The translations under genes and the position numbers were made by a program. Source: Cognatazoarcus halotolerans (GTDB lineage Bacteria; Pseudomonadota; Gammaproteobacteria; Burkholderiales; Rhodocyclaceae). Taken from it: a stretch of 64,000 bases of DNA. A model generated the notes under the pieces. The model was not told the DNA's origin, searched no databases, and was given only the letters and a program-made list of their open reading frames with translations. The stretch lies in contig NZ_WUAF01000002.1 of NCBI RefSeq assembly GCF_009800965.1, positions 294,299-358,298 of the forward strand, given 5' to 3'. Shown piece by piece: positions 44,647-56,096 of the stretch; the first letter of the stretch is position 1, and each line of letters starts with the position of its first letter.

Positions 44647-45918
44647 TCACTGCTCGGTAGGCCGAAATATCCGTACCATGCGTACCATCCGGTCCTGTGT
44701 CTGGATGACTTCGATCGGCACGCCGGCGATGCGGACCGACAATCCGGTTTCAGGAATCTCGCGAAGGTACTCGAGTAGCAACCCATTCAATGTTTTCGGC
44801 CCGTCGAGCGGAAGATTTAGCCCAAGTTTGCGATTCAGGTCGCGCAGGCTCTGCCCCCCGTCCGCCAGAACGCTTCCATCCTCTCCCCAGGCCAGCTTGT
44901 CACCACTGTCGGGAGTGCTCGTGGTGAACTTTCCGATGAGTTCTTCGATGATGTCTTCCACGGTCACGAGACCGAGCAGTTCTCCGTACTCGTCCACCAC
45001 CAGCGCCATCCGCTGCTTGTTTTCCTGGAAGAATCGAAGCTGTGAATAGACGGGCGTGTCCGCCGGAATGAAGTAGGGCTTTCCGAGCAGTTCGCGGATT
45101 TCAGCGGGATCGAATCCAGAATCCAGGGTGTGGCCAAGCATGCGCCGCAGATGCAGCAATCCGATGACGTTGTCCATTTCGCCATCGAAAACGGGCAGGC
45201 GGGTATGGTAGCTGGTCGCAATCTGATGGCGGAGTTCTTCTGCCGGCATGCCGAGGTCGAGGGCTTCGATTGCGCCGCGTGGCGTCATCACGTCTTCAAC
45301 CGTGATGTCCTCGAGTTCGAACAGATTAACCAGGATGCTGCGGTGCTTCTGGGGGATGAAGTGGCTCGATTCGAGCACCATCCCACGGAGTTCTTCCGGT
45401 GTGAGGCGGTGTTGGCCCTCGTCGGAGCTGGGTTTCAGGCGCATCAGGCCCAACAGGCCGGAAACGAAAAAATTGATGAAGCTGACCACGAAGCTCGTTA
45501 TTCTGAGCAGCGCCGCAAGCACATAAGAGACCACTACGGCCAGGCGATCGGCGTAGTTGGCACCGATCACCTTCGGTGTGATTTCCGAGAAAACCAGGAT
45601 CAGGAACGTAACCACGAGGGTTGCAGCCCCCAGCGCCCATTCCTTGTCGCCGAATAGCTCGATGGTGATGATGCTCACCAGCATCGCCGCCGCAGCATTG
45701 ATGAGATTGTTGAACAGCAGGATCACGCCCAGCAGCCGGTCCGTCTGGCCGAGCAACTCGTTGGCGAGTTTGGCGCCACGGTGACCGGTTGCGGCAAGGG
45801 AACGCAGACGATAGCGGTTGGCCGCCATCATCGCCGTCTCTGCCATGGAAAAGAGTCCTGAAAGGACGAGCAACAACGCCAGCGCGACCGCTTTGGTCGC
45901 AATAGGAAGGTCGGTCAC
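44647..45918 (-). CDS. HlyC/CorC family membrane protein (DUF21 plus CBS)
   Basis: The 423-residue protein has an N-terminal DUF21 membrane part (ALLLVLSGLFSMAETAMMAANR and further helices), two CBS modules (VEDVMTPRGAIEALD and further FIPADTPVYSQLRFF with MALVVDEYGELLGLVTVEDIIEE), and a C-terminal CorC/HlyC domain. Members handle divalent cations such as Mg or Co, or support membrane function; the exact role is not settled. It follows the CcsA-like gene in the same direction with 64 bases between. Confidence 0.9.
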   Translation of the reverse strand: MTDLPIATKAVALALLLVLSGLFSMAETAMMAANRYRLRSLAATGHRGAKLANELLGQTDRLLGVILLFNNLINAAAAMLVSIITIELFGDKEWALGAATLVVTFLILVFSEITPKVIGANYADRLAVVVSYVLAALLRITSFVVSFINFFVSGLLGLMRLKPSSDEGQHRLTPEELRGMVLESSHFIPQKHRSILVNLFELEDITVEDVMTPRGAIEALDLGMPAEELRHQIATSYHTRLPVFDGEMDNVIGLLHLRRMLGHTLDSGFDPAEIRELLGKPYFIPADTPVYSQLRFFQENKQRMALVVDEYGELLGLVTVEDIIEELIGKFTTSTPDSGDKLAWGEDGSVLADGGQSLRDLNRKLGLNLPLDGPKTLNGLLLEYLREIPETGLSVRIAGVPIEVIQTQDRMVRMVRIFRPTEQ

Positions 45919-45982
45919 GGCCGCGGGGAGAGTTGGAAACCGCTCCGAGTATTAAGGCGCCGGCAAGGCATGTCAATGTGCG

Positions 45983-46810
45983 CTACACCGCGCGGTGCAG
46001 CACAACGTCCATCACGAATCGGCTTCCGACGTATGCCAGCAGCAGCACTGCGAAGCCAACAAGCGTCCAGCGCTGGGCGAGTTTTCCGCGCCATCCCCAG
46101 ATCTGGCGGCCGGCGAGGAGCGTTCCGAAGATAACCCACGAGATGATCGCGAAAACCGTCTTGTGATCGAGTATGAAGGCTCGGCCGAATAGGTCCTCGG
46201 AGAACATGATGCCGGATAGCAAGGTCAGGGTCAGCAGCACGAAGGCGATGCTGATGAGTCGGAACAAGAGGGTCTCCATCGTCAGCAGCGGCGGCAGGTT
46301 GGCCAGCGCCTTGCTCAGGCGGGCGCTGTGCAGCTGTCTTTCGGCGACGGACATCAGCAGTGCGTGAAGTGCCGCCAGCGTGAACAGGCTGTAGGCCAGC
46401 ATCGCGACCACAAAATGGGCTCGGAACACAGGAGAATCAGCATTGGGCAGCTGGTGCTGTATGGGAAACAGTCCGGGCAGCAGCGAGCAGATCGAAGCGG
46501 CGGGCATCGCCAGCGTCTGGAGCCCGTCGAGTCTCGCATAGAGGTTCTCGATCCAATAGAAAAGCACTGCCAGCCAAACCATCAACGACATCGCGATGCT
46601 GAACCCGAAGCGCATCCCCCCGGCGGCGAAGAGTTCGCGGTGAAGGAGCAGCCCGTGTGCCGCGAGGGCCAACAGCAGAGCCCCTCGCTCCCAGCCGCTC
46701 AACCCGCGACGTTTGGCAAGCGTTGCCTCATGCCAGCGGGAGCGCCAGAAATGGACGCCTAGCGCGGCATACATGGAGGCGGGAAGCAGATGGAGTAAAA
46801 TGCTTGGCAT
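45983..46810 (-). CDS. Cytochrome c assembly-type membrane protein (CcsA/YpjD-like)
   Basis: The 275-residue polytopic protein belongs to the CcsA/CcmC haem-handling superfamily, in the form encoded next to ffh (YpjD type). It has about eight hydrophobic helices, including VVAMLAYSLFTLAALHALLMSV with conserved His, and HKTVFAIISWVIFGTLLAGRQIWGWRG, a late WGW-type segment. A direct role in cytochrome c maturation is not shown. It diverges from ffh, whose ATG lies 40 bases away. Confidence 0.85.
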   Translation of the reverse strand: MPSILLHLLPASMYAALGVHFWRSRWHEATLAKRRGLSGWERGALLLALAAHGLLLHRELFAAGGMRFGFSIAMSLMVWLAVLFYWIENLYARLDGLQTLAMPAASICSLLPGLFPIQHQLPNADSPVFRAHFVVAMLAYSLFTLAALHALLMSVAERQLHSARLSKALANLPPLLTMETLLFRLISIAFVLLTLTLLSGIMFSEDLFGRAFILDHKTVFAIISWVIFGTLLAGRQIWGWRGKLAQRWTLVGFAVLLLAYVGSRFVMDVVLHRAV

Positions 46811-46850
46811 TCTCGAAGTTTACCCCAACGCCTCTGTTTGCGGACCGAAC

Positions 46851-48206
46851 ATGCTGGACAATCTCTCTCAACGCCTCTCACGTGTCGTCAAAACCCTGCG
46901 GGGGCACGCCCGCCTTACGGAAGACAATATCCAGGAGGCCTTGAGGGAAGTCAGGCTTGCGCTGCTCGAGGCTGACGTCGCGTTACCCGTCGTCAAGGAT
47001 TTCATCGCGGGCGTCAAGGAAAAGGCCGTTGGCCAGGAGGTCATTTCCTCGCTCACGCCGGGACAGGCACTGGTCGGCGTGGTGCACAAGGAGTTGACCG
47101 CGTTGATGGGGGGGGCGCACCAAGGGCTCGATCTTGCCGCCCAGCCCCCTGCGGTCATTCTCATGGCGGGTCTGCAGGGTGCGGGCAAGACGACGACGAC
47201 GGGCAAGCTCGGAAAGTTGCTGCGCGAGCGCATGAAGAAGAAGGTGCTGGCGGTTTCCACCGACGTCTATCGGCCCGCCGCGATCGCGCAGTTGCAAACT
47301 GTGGCCGGACAGGCGGGAATCGAGTTTTTCCCCTCTGACGTGGCTCAGAAGCCGCTGGATATTGCCAAAGCGGCGCTGGATTACGCGCGTCGTCATTACT
47401 TCGATGTGTTGCTGGTCGACACGGCGGGCCGACTTGCCATCGACGAAATCATGATGGCCGAGATCAAGGACTTGCACGCCGGCATCAAGCCGATCGAGAC
47501 CTTGTTCGTGGTCGATGCAATGTTGGGTCAGGACGCGGTCAATACGGCGCGGGCCTTCAACGAGGCGCTGCCGCTGACCGGGGTCGTGCTGACCAAGCTG
47601 GATGGCGATGCGCGTGGCGGCGCAGCCCTCTCGGTTCGCCAGGTGACGGGTAAGCCACTCAAGTTTGCGGGTGTGGGCGAGAAACTGAGTGGCCTGGAGG
47701 AATTCCATCCCGAACGGATGGCTTCGCGGATTCTGGGGATGGGCGACATCCTCGGTCTTGTCGAGGAGGCTCGGCGTGGCGTCGACGAGGAAAAGGCCAA
47801 GGCGTTTGCGCAGAAGCTCAAGTCCGGCAAGGGATTCGACCTCAACGATTTCAAGGAACAGATCGGGCAGATGCGCAAGATGGGGGGCATGTCAGCGCTC
47901 ATGGACAAGCTTCCTGCCCAGTTTGCACAGGCTGCGGGGCAGTTGCAGGGCGGCATGGAAGAGAAGACGGTAGGACGGATCGAAGGCATCATCAATTCGA
48001 TGACGCCTGCCGAGCGAAGCAAGCCCGAACTCTTGAAGGCTTCGCGAAAGCGCCGTATCGCTGCGGGTGCCGGTGTTTCGGTTCAGGAGGTCAATCGTCT
48101 TCTGAATCAGTTTGAGCAGACTCAAAAGATGATGAAACAGTTTTCGAAAGGCGGCATGCAGAAGATGATGCGAAGCATGAAGGGCATGCTGCCCGGTCTG
48201 CGTTGA
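46851..48206 (+). CDS. ffh: Signal recognition particle GTPase Ffh
   Basis: The 451-residue protein binds signal peptides and 4.5S RNA for co-translational targeting. An N-terminal four-helix bundle (LSQRLSRVVKTLRGHARLTEDN) precedes the G domain with MAGLQGAGKTTTTGKLG, DTAGRL and TKLDGDARGGAALS. The methionine-rich M domain (KMGGMSALMDKLP, QTQKMMKQFSKGGMQKMM) ends the protein. The ATG at 46851 gives the normal length; an upstream frame opening is not used. Confidence 0.98.
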   Translation: MLDNLSQRLSRVVKTLRGHARLTEDNIQEALREVRLALLEADVALPVVKDFIAGVKEKAVGQEVISSLTPGQALVGVVHKELTALMGGAHQGLDLAAQPPAVILMAGLQGAGKTTTTGKLGKLLRERMKKKVLAVSTDVYRPAAIAQLQTVAGQAGIEFFPSDVAQKPLDIAKAALDYARRHYFDVLLVDTAGRLAIDEIMMAEIKDLHAGIKPIETLFVVDAMLGQDAVNTARAFNEALPLTGVVLTKLDGDARGGAALSVRQVTGKPLKFAGVGEKLSGLEEFHPERMASRILGMGDILGLVEEARRGVDEEKAKAFAQKLKSGKGFDLNDFKEQIGQMRKMGGMSALMDKLPAQFAQAAGQLQGGMEEKTVGRIEGIINSMTPAERSKPELLKASRKRRIAAGAGVSVQEVNRLLNQFEQTQKMMKQFSKGGMQKMMRSMKGMLPGLR

Positions 48207-49003
48207 TCGATACGGTTTCCCTGCGCGCGCTTGAGGCGCTGCTGTGCCGTTGCTCTGACGAAAAAGTCCGGTTGGCCAAGTCTTTGCAAGATGATGTACA
48301 GGCTGGCCGCGTGGCATTTCGGCATGATGATGATCCGTTGACTGTGTGCGAAGCGGGTCGTCCCGAGTTGCCGTTGCTGGTTGCTGCGCAGGAAGTGCCA
48401 CGGCGCCGGGTGGGTAGTCGCGAAGGGCATGCGGCTTTGCTGCACGCAATAGCGCATATCGAGTTCAATGCGATCAATCTCGCTCTCGATTGCGTCTATC
48501 GTTTTGCTTCGCTCCCCGACGATTTCTACACCGGCTGGGTCGGGGTGGCAGCCGAAGAGGCTTATCACTTCGACCTGGTTCGTAATCGGCTCCGTGCTCT
48601 CGGTTTCGATTACGGGAGCTTCCCTGCACACAACGGGTTGTGGGAGATGGCCGTCAAGACTGCGGCCGATCCACTTGCGCGCATGGCGCTTGTCCCACGC
48701 GTCCTCGAGGCGCGCGGCCTCGATGCGACTCCGCTGATCATCGAGAAATTGCGCAGCATAGGGGACTTTGAGTCGGTGGCCATCCTGGATATCATCCTGC
48801 GGGACGAGGTTGGCCATGTGGCACTCGGGGATTACTGGTTTCGCCTCTTTTGCGGATTGGCGGGGCTGGACCCCGAGCCGACCTATCTAAGACTCATCGA
48901 TCAATTCGACGCACCGTGGCCACATCCGCCATTACACGAAGCTGCGCGTTTACTGGCGGGGTTCAGTCCCGCCGAGATCGAGCGCCTGTCGCGCATGCGC
49001 TGA
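48203..49003 (+). CDS. DUF455 ferritin-like protein
   Basis: The 266-residue protein has a four-helix ferritin-like fold with likely metal ligands in HAIAHIEFNAINLALD, AAEEAYHFDLV and LRDEVGHVALGDYW. Function is unproven; relatives are related to the MiaE-like diiron superfamily. The TTG start at 48203 overlaps the ffh stop. A terminator shared with the opposing cytochrome gene follows. Confidence 0.83.
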   Translation: MIDTVSLRALEALLCRCSDEKVRLAKSLQDDVQAGRVAFRHDDDPLTVCEAGRPELPLLVAAQEVPRRRVGSREGHAALLHAIAHIEFNAINLALDCVYRFASLPDDFYTGWVGVAAEEAYHFDLVRNRLRALGFDYGSFPAHNGLWEMAVKTAADPLARMALVPRVLEARGLDATPLIIEKLRSIGDFESVAILDIILRDEVGHVALGDYWFRLFCGLAGLDPEPTYLRLIDQFDAPWPHPPLHEAARLLAGFSPAEIERLSRMR

Positions 49004-49022
49004 ATTCCAGCTCCCGAATGCA

Positions 49023-49048
49023 AAAAGGGCGGATCGTTCCGCCCTTTT
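49023..49048. terminator. Bidirectional Rho-independent terminator
   Basis: AAAAGGGCGGA, TCGT, TCCGCCCTTTT forms an 11-bp stem with T-runs in both directions between the convergent DUF455 and cytochrome c4 genes. Confidence 0.88.
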
Positions 49049-49074
49049 GGATTGTGATAATCGGATCTTTCCGC

Positions 49075-49713
49075 TTAGCGCAGGCCGGCAGCGTAATCGG
49101 AAACTGCCTTGATCTCCGGATCGGTCATCTTGATCGCGATCATGCGCATCATCTTGGCCGGATCGTTCGCGCGCTCGCCGGAACGGAAAAGTTTGAGCTG
49201 AGCTTCGATATATTCGGCAAACTGGCCAGAAAGACGCGGGTACTGGACGGGCAGGCCCGCGCCGGCGGGGCCGTGACATCCTGCACAGGCTGGCAGGCCC
49301 TTGCTGGCATCTCCTGCGCGCCAGAGTTGCTGGCCGAGGACAATCGTATCGTTGTTCTTGGCCGATTCAGGTTTCAGCTGCTGGCTGGCAAAGTATGCCG
49401 CCATGGCTTTCTTGTCTTCATCAGTGCTGAGCATGGCGACCATACCATTCATGACTGCGTTGACCCGTTCAGGGGCCTTGCCATCCACAGAACTGAAATT
49501 GCTCAACTGCTTGTAGAGGTATTCGGGATGCTGCCCGGCAAGTTTTGGATTGGCCGAAAGCTGGCTGTTGCCATCCGCGCTGTGACAACCTGCGCATACC
49601 GTTTCAGCAATCTGTTTGGCCTTTGCCAGATCGGGTTGGGACCCGGTTTCTGCCTGAACCTGGATGCTGCCGGTGGCAAGCAACAGCGAGAGCAGCAGGG
49701 AACGCTTGATCAT
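49075..49713 (-). CDS. Dihaem cytochrome c4
   Basis: The 212-residue periplasmic protein has a signal peptide (LLLSLLLATGSIQVQA) and two CAGCH haem sites, each followed by a distal Met (in NGMVAML and KMMRM regions). The two halves are similar, as usual for cytochrome c4, an electron carrier to terminal oxidases. The ATG at 49713 with GAGGA upstream is used; 11 residues of longer frame are not. Confidence 0.93.
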   Translation of the reverse strand: MIKRSLLLSLLLATGSIQVQAETGSQPDLAKAKQIAETVCAGCHSADGNSQLSANPKLAGQHPEYLYKQLSNFSSVDGKAPERVNAVMNGMVAMLSTDEDKKAMAAYFASQQLKPESAKNNDTIVLGQQLWRAGDASKGLPACAGCHGPAGAGLPVQYPRLSGQFAEYIEAQLKLFRSGERANDPAKMMRMIAIKMTDPEIKAVSDYAAGLR

Positions 49714-49860
49714 GGTGTCCTCGGAAGCCGTGAGTGGAATTTTCAAACCTGATATTCTATACCAGTGCCCGGGGGATGCGCGACCGGATTATGAAGCGCG
49801 GCATTCAAACACGCCCCCCGAACCACTTTGCGCCATTTTTCGGCGTCGTGAAGACCTCCA

Positions 49861-50517
49861 ATGTCCCTGTTCAAGAACGCCAGTTTCGAGATTTCCATTG
49901 CAAAACCGGGGGGGCTGCCACCTCCGATCGGCGCCGAAATCGCCTTCGCGGGCCGGTCGAATGCCGGAAAATCAAGCGCAATCAATACGCTGACCGATCA
50001 CAACCGTCTTGCGTTCGTGTCGAAAACCCCGGGGCGTACCCAGCTGATCAATTTTTTCAGGTTGCAGTGTGGCGCAGCACTCGTCGATCTACCAGGCTAC
50101 GGCTATGCCGAAGTCCCGGAGAAGGTCCGCCTCCAGTGGCAAGCCCTGCTCGAGCGCTATCTGCGGACACGGGAAAATCTGATCGGTCTTGTCGTGATCA
50201 TGGACAGTCGACATCCTTTGAAGCCGCTGGATCGACAAATGCTTGACTGGTTTGCGCCCACCGGAAGGCCGATGCACATCCTGCTGACCAAGAGCGACAA
50301 GCTTTCAAGGGGAGAGGCACAAAAGACACTGCTCGAAGTTCGGCGAGAACTCGCTGCCCGCGGTGGGCAAGTGACAGTACAGCTTTTCTCGAGCCTCAAG
50401 AAACAAGGCATGGAAGAGGTGGAGCAAACCGTCTCCGGCTGGTTGGCGAGCCAGCCATTCAGCGAGACTGAAATCGCTCCGGGCGAGACAAATGAGAAAA
50501 AACATACCCCCGGCTAA
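49861..50517 (+). CDS. engB: Ribosome biogenesis GTP-binding protein EngB (YihA/YsxC)
   Basis: The 218-residue GTPase supports large-subunit assembly. G1 is [15 protein letters not shown]2 includes [12 protein letters not shown]3 is [11 protein letters not shown] and G4 is LLTKSDKL. It diverges from the cytochrome c4 gene. The C-terminal tail is about 20 residues longer than the GTPase core. A hairpin overlaps its stop. Confidence 0.96.
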   Translation: MSLFKNASFEISIAKPGGLPPPIGAEIAFAGRSNAGKSSAINTLTDHNRLAFVSKTPGRTQLINFFRLQCGAALVDLPGYGYAEVPEKVRLQWQALLERYLRTRENLIGLVVIMDSRHPLKPLDRQMLDWFAPTGRPMHILLTKSDKLSRGEAQKTLLEVRRELAARGGQVTVQLFSSLKKQGMEEVEQTVSGWLASQPFSETEIAPGETNEKKHTPG

Positions 50518-50537
50518 AGGGGAAAAACGCCGGGGGT
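50506..50537 (+). terminator. Hairpin at the engB stop (weak terminator)
   Basis: ACCCCCGGC, a 14-base loop, then GCCGGGGGT includes the engB stop codon. The stem is strong but only a short T pair follows, so termination is uncertain. Confidence 0.3.
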
Positions 50538-50654
50538 TGAAACTGCCTCAATTGGTAAAGGCACCCGCTCAGGGAGGTAAAGCGGGAGACGGCTCAGCAC
50601 CATCTGCCTGATCGGATCAAGGCGCTTGTGGAAAGTTCCCGGGACAATCTGTAA

Positions 50655-52258
<1,604 letters not shown>

Positions 52259-52884
52259 TGCTGCACGGCGCAGCTCGAGAACGCTCCCCAGCGTGAGATC
52301 GACATAGGGCAGGCGTCGCAGGCTTCGGCTGATCCACACGGTGCGCATTCCCAAGCGTTTTGCGGTGCGAAGGTTTACTGCGCTGTCCTCGACCATGATG
52401 CATTGCGATGCCCGCAGATCATGATCCCGCAGCAGATATCGGTAGGCCTCGATCCGAGGCTTCGGTTGCAGGCGCATGTCCTCGATCCCGAAGACATCGT
52501 CGAAGAACCTGCGTATTCCAATGATTCTCAGGACCGACTCTGCATAGTCCCGAGGCCCGTTCGAAAAGACCAGCTTTCGTCCCGGCAGGCGCCGTAACAT
52601 TGCCTTGACGGCGTTGTTGAAGACCAGCATTCGCTCGAGCGCGTCGAAACGATGGGTTTCGCTGAGGAAATGGCCTGGATTGGTGCCGTGGTGGCGCATG
52701 AGGCCCAGCAAGGTCGCGCCATAGCGATGCCAGTAGCGAGTGCGAAGCCCGTCGGCATCCTCGCGCGTGAGGCCGAGATGCGTTTCCAGGTAGGCCGTCA
52801 TGCTGCGATTTATGTGCGGAAAGATATGTGGGCTGGCATCGTGGAGGGTATTGTCGAGGTCGAACAGCCAGACCGGGCGGGTCG

Positions 52885-53790
52885 TCATGAAAGCTTCCCC
52901 TGCTTATCGTCGCGTGGCCTGAACTGAATCACCGAGCGGCCGTCGGCAGTGGTCTTGGGCGGAATCTTCCAGGCGTGGCCGAAGACGACTTCGAAAGTCG
53001 CCGGCAGCCGGCCTTCGCATCTCATTGCTTCATAGCGTTGGCGTACCTCGCGCCAGATTCCGCGGCCCGTCAGTCCCTTCGGGCGGTTTCGTGCCGCCGA
53101 TGTGGTGCCGCCGAGGCGAAGGTCGCGCAGCAGGTCGTCGAGGTCGGCATAGGTGAGCGTGATCATCTGCATGTCCATGACCGGATCACCGAATCCTGCC
53201 TTGACGAGCACGTCGCCGATGTCATGCATGTCGATGAAGCGGTGGACCCGGTTCTGTTCCGTTTCGGGGAAGCTGGATCGTAGTTCCTTGAGGGTGTCGG
53301 GCCCGAGCGTGGAGAACATGACCATGCCGCCCACTTCGAGCACGCGTCCCAGCTCCTTGAGCCCGGGGAGCGGATCGTCCAGCCAGTTGAACATCAGATT
53401 CGACCACACCATCGATGCCGTACCCGAGGCAAGCGGCAGGCGTTCGACGTCAGCGCAGGCCAGCAGCGCTCCGTTTGCTCGCGCAAACGGATTGATTCTT
53501 GCCAGCAACCCGCGTGCGGGTCTGGCACGCAGAATCGCGGGTAACGCGGCGTCGATGCCGAAGATCTCGGCTGTTGGATAGCGGCGGGCGAGCTCGGCAA
53601 GGTCCATGCCGGTACCGCATCCGGCGTCGATGATTCGGCGCGGCTCGATCCGGATGTAATCGAGCCGTTCCGCCATGCGTGACGAGACTTCCCGGCTCAG
53701 CACCGATACCGAGTCGACGGTAGCCGCATGGCGGGAGAAGTTACGGCGGACCGCCCGGCGATCTATTTCGAAGTCGGCAGGCTGGTTCAT
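52885..53790 (-). CDS. bioC: Malonyl-ACP O-methyltransferase BioC
   Basis: The 301-residue methyltransferase has motif I IIDAGCGTGMDLAELARRYP and the BioC-type LPLASGTASMVWSNLMFNWLDDPLPGLKELGRVL. It primes biotin synthesis by methylating malonyl-ACP. It starts at the base after the bioB stop (TGAATG), which supports the assignment. The C-terminal half is typical of the longer beta-proteobacterial form. Confidence 0.9.
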   Translation of the reverse strand: MNQPADFEIDRRAVRRNFSRHAATVDSVSVLSREVSSRMAERLDYIRIEPRRIIDAGCGTGMDLAELARRYPTAEIFGIDAALPAILRARPARGLLARINPFARANGALLACADVERLPLASGTASMVWSNLMFNWLDDPLPGLKELGRVLEVGGMVMFSTLGPDTLKELRSSFPETEQNRVHRFIDMHDIGDVLVKAGFGDPVMDMQMITLTYADLDDLLRDLRLGGTTSAARNRPKGLTGRGIWREVRQRYEAMRCEGRLPATFEVVFGHAWKIPPKTTADGRSVIQFRPRDDKQGKLS

Positions 53791-54777
53791 TCAGATGGCT
53801 TTGATCCCCAGGCGGGCGAACAGGGCTTCGTCGCCGCCTGCATCCGGATTGTCGGTGGTGAGCAGCCGTTCGCCATAGAAAATCGAATTTGCTCCGGCAA
53901 GGAAGCAAAGAGCCTGCATCTCGTCGCTCATCTGCTGACGTCCGGCCGAGAGGCGAACATAGCTCTTCGGCATGGTGATCCGGGCGACGGCGATGGTACG
54001 GACGAAATCGAGCGGATCAATGCCCTCGACATCCGCCAAAGGGGTGCCTTCGATCGCAACCAGATTGTTGATCGGCACCGAGTCCGGCGGGGGCGTCATA
54101 TTGGCCAGTTCGGCGACCAATGCTGCGCGGCTCTTCTGACCTTCACCCATGCCGATAATTCCTCCGCAGCAGACGTTCACGCCTGCATTCCGAACCTTGT
54201 CGAGTGTATCGAGGCGATCCTGCAGGGTGTGTGTGGTGATGACCTTGCCGTAGTGCTCGGGCGCAGTGTCGATGTTGTGATTGTAGTAATCCAGGCCTGC
54301 ATCCTTGAGTCTTTCGGCCTGCCCGTCCTTGAGCATGCCGAGCGTTACGCAGGTTTCGAGGCCAAGTTTCTTCACTTCACGGACCATTTCCAGCACTGGC
54401 TCGAGATCGCTGTCTTTGGGGCCTCGCCACGCGGCGCCCATGCAAAAACGCGATGCGCCCTTTGCCTTGGCTGCCCGCGCATTTTCCAGCACCTCGTCAA
54501 GGGGGAGCAGGCGTTGTCGCTCGAGACCGGTATCGTAGCGCGCAGATTGTGAGCAATAGCCGCAATCCTCGGAGCAGCCGCCCGTCTTTATGGACAAAAG
54601 GGTCGAGCGCTGCACCGCATTGGGGTCGAAGTGTTCGCGATGAACCTGCTGGGCGCGGAACACCAGGTCATTGAAGGGCAGGGCAAAGAGTGCCTCGATG
54701 TCCTCGACCGGCCAGCACTGTACAGGTGTTTGTCGGGGGCGGAGTGTGGTGAGGGGAATGGTGGCGTGAGATGTCAT
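53791..54777 (-). CDS. bioB: Biotin synthase
   Basis: The 328-residue radical-SAM enzyme inserts sulfur into dethiobiotin. The CxxxCxxC cluster site is [15 protein letters not shown] (Cys68, 72, 75). [20 protein letters not shown] and a late RLSAGRQQM segment (second cluster Arg) are characteristic. It heads bioB-bioC-HAD on the minus strand. Confidence 0.98.
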   Translation of the reverse strand: MTSHATIPLTTLRPRQTPVQCWPVEDIEALFALPFNDLVFRAQQVHREHFDPNAVQRSTLLSIKTGGCSEDCGYCSQSARYDTGLERQRLLPLDEVLENARAAKAKGASRFCMGAAWRGPKDSDLEPVLEMVREVKKLGLETCVTLGMLKDGQAERLKDAGLDYYNHNIDTAPEHYGKVITTHTLQDRLDTLDKVRNAGVNVCCGGIIGMGEGQKSRAALVAELANMTPPPDSVPINNLVAIEGTPLADVEGIDPLDFVRTIAVARITMPKSYVRLSAGRQQMSDEMQALCFLAGANSIFYGERLLTTDNPDAGGDEALFARLGIKAI

Positions 54778-54868
54778 TGTGCTATTTTTCCGTTCTTCTG
54801 TAATTCAAAATTACAGATGGTCGTTGATCGATGCTTTGACTGTCAAATGCTGATGGAGCCCATTCCCC

Positions 54869-55564
54869 TTGAGTGCCCGCCTGATTGACGCGTTGGTCGA
54901 CTTCCTGCTGCCGCAGCCATGCTTTCTATGCGGCGCCAACAGTGCTGGGGGACCACTATGCAAGGCCTGCGCAGTGCTGCTGCCCGAGCCCGGTCCGTAC
55001 CGCTGTAGGCGCTGTGCGCTCCCGACGTTCGGTACGCTGACTTGCGGGCGATGCATTTCCAGGCCACCGGCCTTCGATGCAAGCGTGTCGGCGTTCGAGT
55101 ACCGGTTTCCCGTTTCCGACATGATCCGGCGTTTGAAGTATCACGGCGATATCTATCTGGCGAAGCAACTGGGGCGAATGCTGGTGGATGTTGCAAGCGT
55201 CGGCAGCGTCGATGTGATCGTACCGATGCCGCTGCACCGCAGGCGCTTGGGGGAACGTGGTTTTAACCAGGCGCTTGAGTTGGCGCGCCCGTTGGCGCGG
55301 GCCTCCGGCCTGCCGATGCTCGTCGACGCCGTCGTTCGAGAGCGGGATACGTCACCGCAGGCCGGCCTCTCTCCGGCGGTGCGGAAACGGAACCTGCGTG
55401 GCGCCTTCGGTTGCACTCGGTCGTTTGCCGGATTATCCGTATTGGTGGTGGACGATGTCATGACGACCGGGGCTACCGCCGAGGAGTTCGCCCGCACGCT
55501 CAGGAGCGCCGGCGCCCGCCGCGTGGAAAATCTGATCCTTGCGAGAACCCTACCGGGGCGTTGA
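54869..55564 (+). CDS. ComF family phosphoribosyltransferase-like protein
   Basis: The 231-residue protein has an N-terminal four-cysteine zinc finger (CFLCGANS, CKACAVLLP, CRRCALP, CGRC) and a C-terminal PRTase motif VLVVDDVMTTGATAEEF. ComF proteins aid DNA uptake; in bacteria that carry type IV pili, as here, that role is plausible. The TTG start at 54869 has GGAG about 10 bases upstream; no ATG is in frame. It diverges from bioB. Confidence 0.87.
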   Translation: MSARLIDALVDFLLPQPCFLCGANSAGGPLCKACAVLLPEPGPYRCRRCALPTFGTLTCGRCISRPPAFDASVSAFEYRFPVSDMIRRLKYHGDIYLAKQLGRMLVDVASVGSVDVIVPMPLHRRRLGERGFNQALELARPLARASGLPMLVDAVVRERDTSPQAGLSPAVRKRNLRGAFGCTRSFAGLSVLVVDDVMTTGATAEEFARTLRSAGARRVENLILARTLPGR

Positions 55565-55597
55565 GTCCTTGTGCTTGAGCGGGCAGAATGGCCCCCC

Positions 55598-56068
55598 ATG
55601 TTTCACGTCATCCTTTTTCAGCCCGAGATTCCACCCAACACGGGGAACGCGATTCGCCTCTGCGCGAATACCGGCGCCCACCTTCATTTGGTGAAGCCTT
55701 TGGGCTTCAGTCTCGACGATCGACATCTTGCCCGTGCGGGGCTGGATTACCATGATCTTGCCCGGGTCTCCATTCATGAAGACTGGGCTGCATGCAAGGC
55801 CGCACTTGGCGACGCAAGGCTCTTCGCACTGAGTTCGCATGCTTCCCGGCGTTATGATCTACAGGCGTTCCGGTCGGGTGATGCGTTCCTGTTTGGTCGT
55901 GAAACCGCGGGGTTGCCTGGTGCAGTGCTGGAAGATGTGGCGCCTTCGATGCGCTTGAAGTTGCCCATGTGCCCGGCGAATCGCAGCCTCAACCTCTCGA
56001 ACAGTGTAGCTGTGGTGGTCTACGAGGCGTGGCGGCAGTGTGGTTTCGCGGGGAGCGCGAAAATCTGA
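55598..56068 (+). CDS. trmL: tRNA (cytidine(34)-2'-O)-methyltransferase TrmL
   Basis: The 156-residue SPOUT methyltransferase modifies the wobble base of tRNA-Leu. [37 protein letters not shown] is the conserved start (read in two halves), and FGRETAGLP and [20 protein letters not shown] form the trefoil knot. The ATG at 55598 gives the usual length. Confidence 0.95.
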   Translation: MFHVILFQPEIPPNTGNAIRLCANTGAHLHLVKPLGFSLDDRHLARAGLDYHDLARVSIHEDWAACKAALGDARLFALSSHASRRYDLQAFRSGDAFLFGRETAGLPGAVLEDVAPSMRLKLPMCPANRSLNLSNSVAVVVYEAWRQCGFAGSAKI

Positions 56069-56096
56069 CACGGTGCATTGCCGGCTGCGGGAGGAG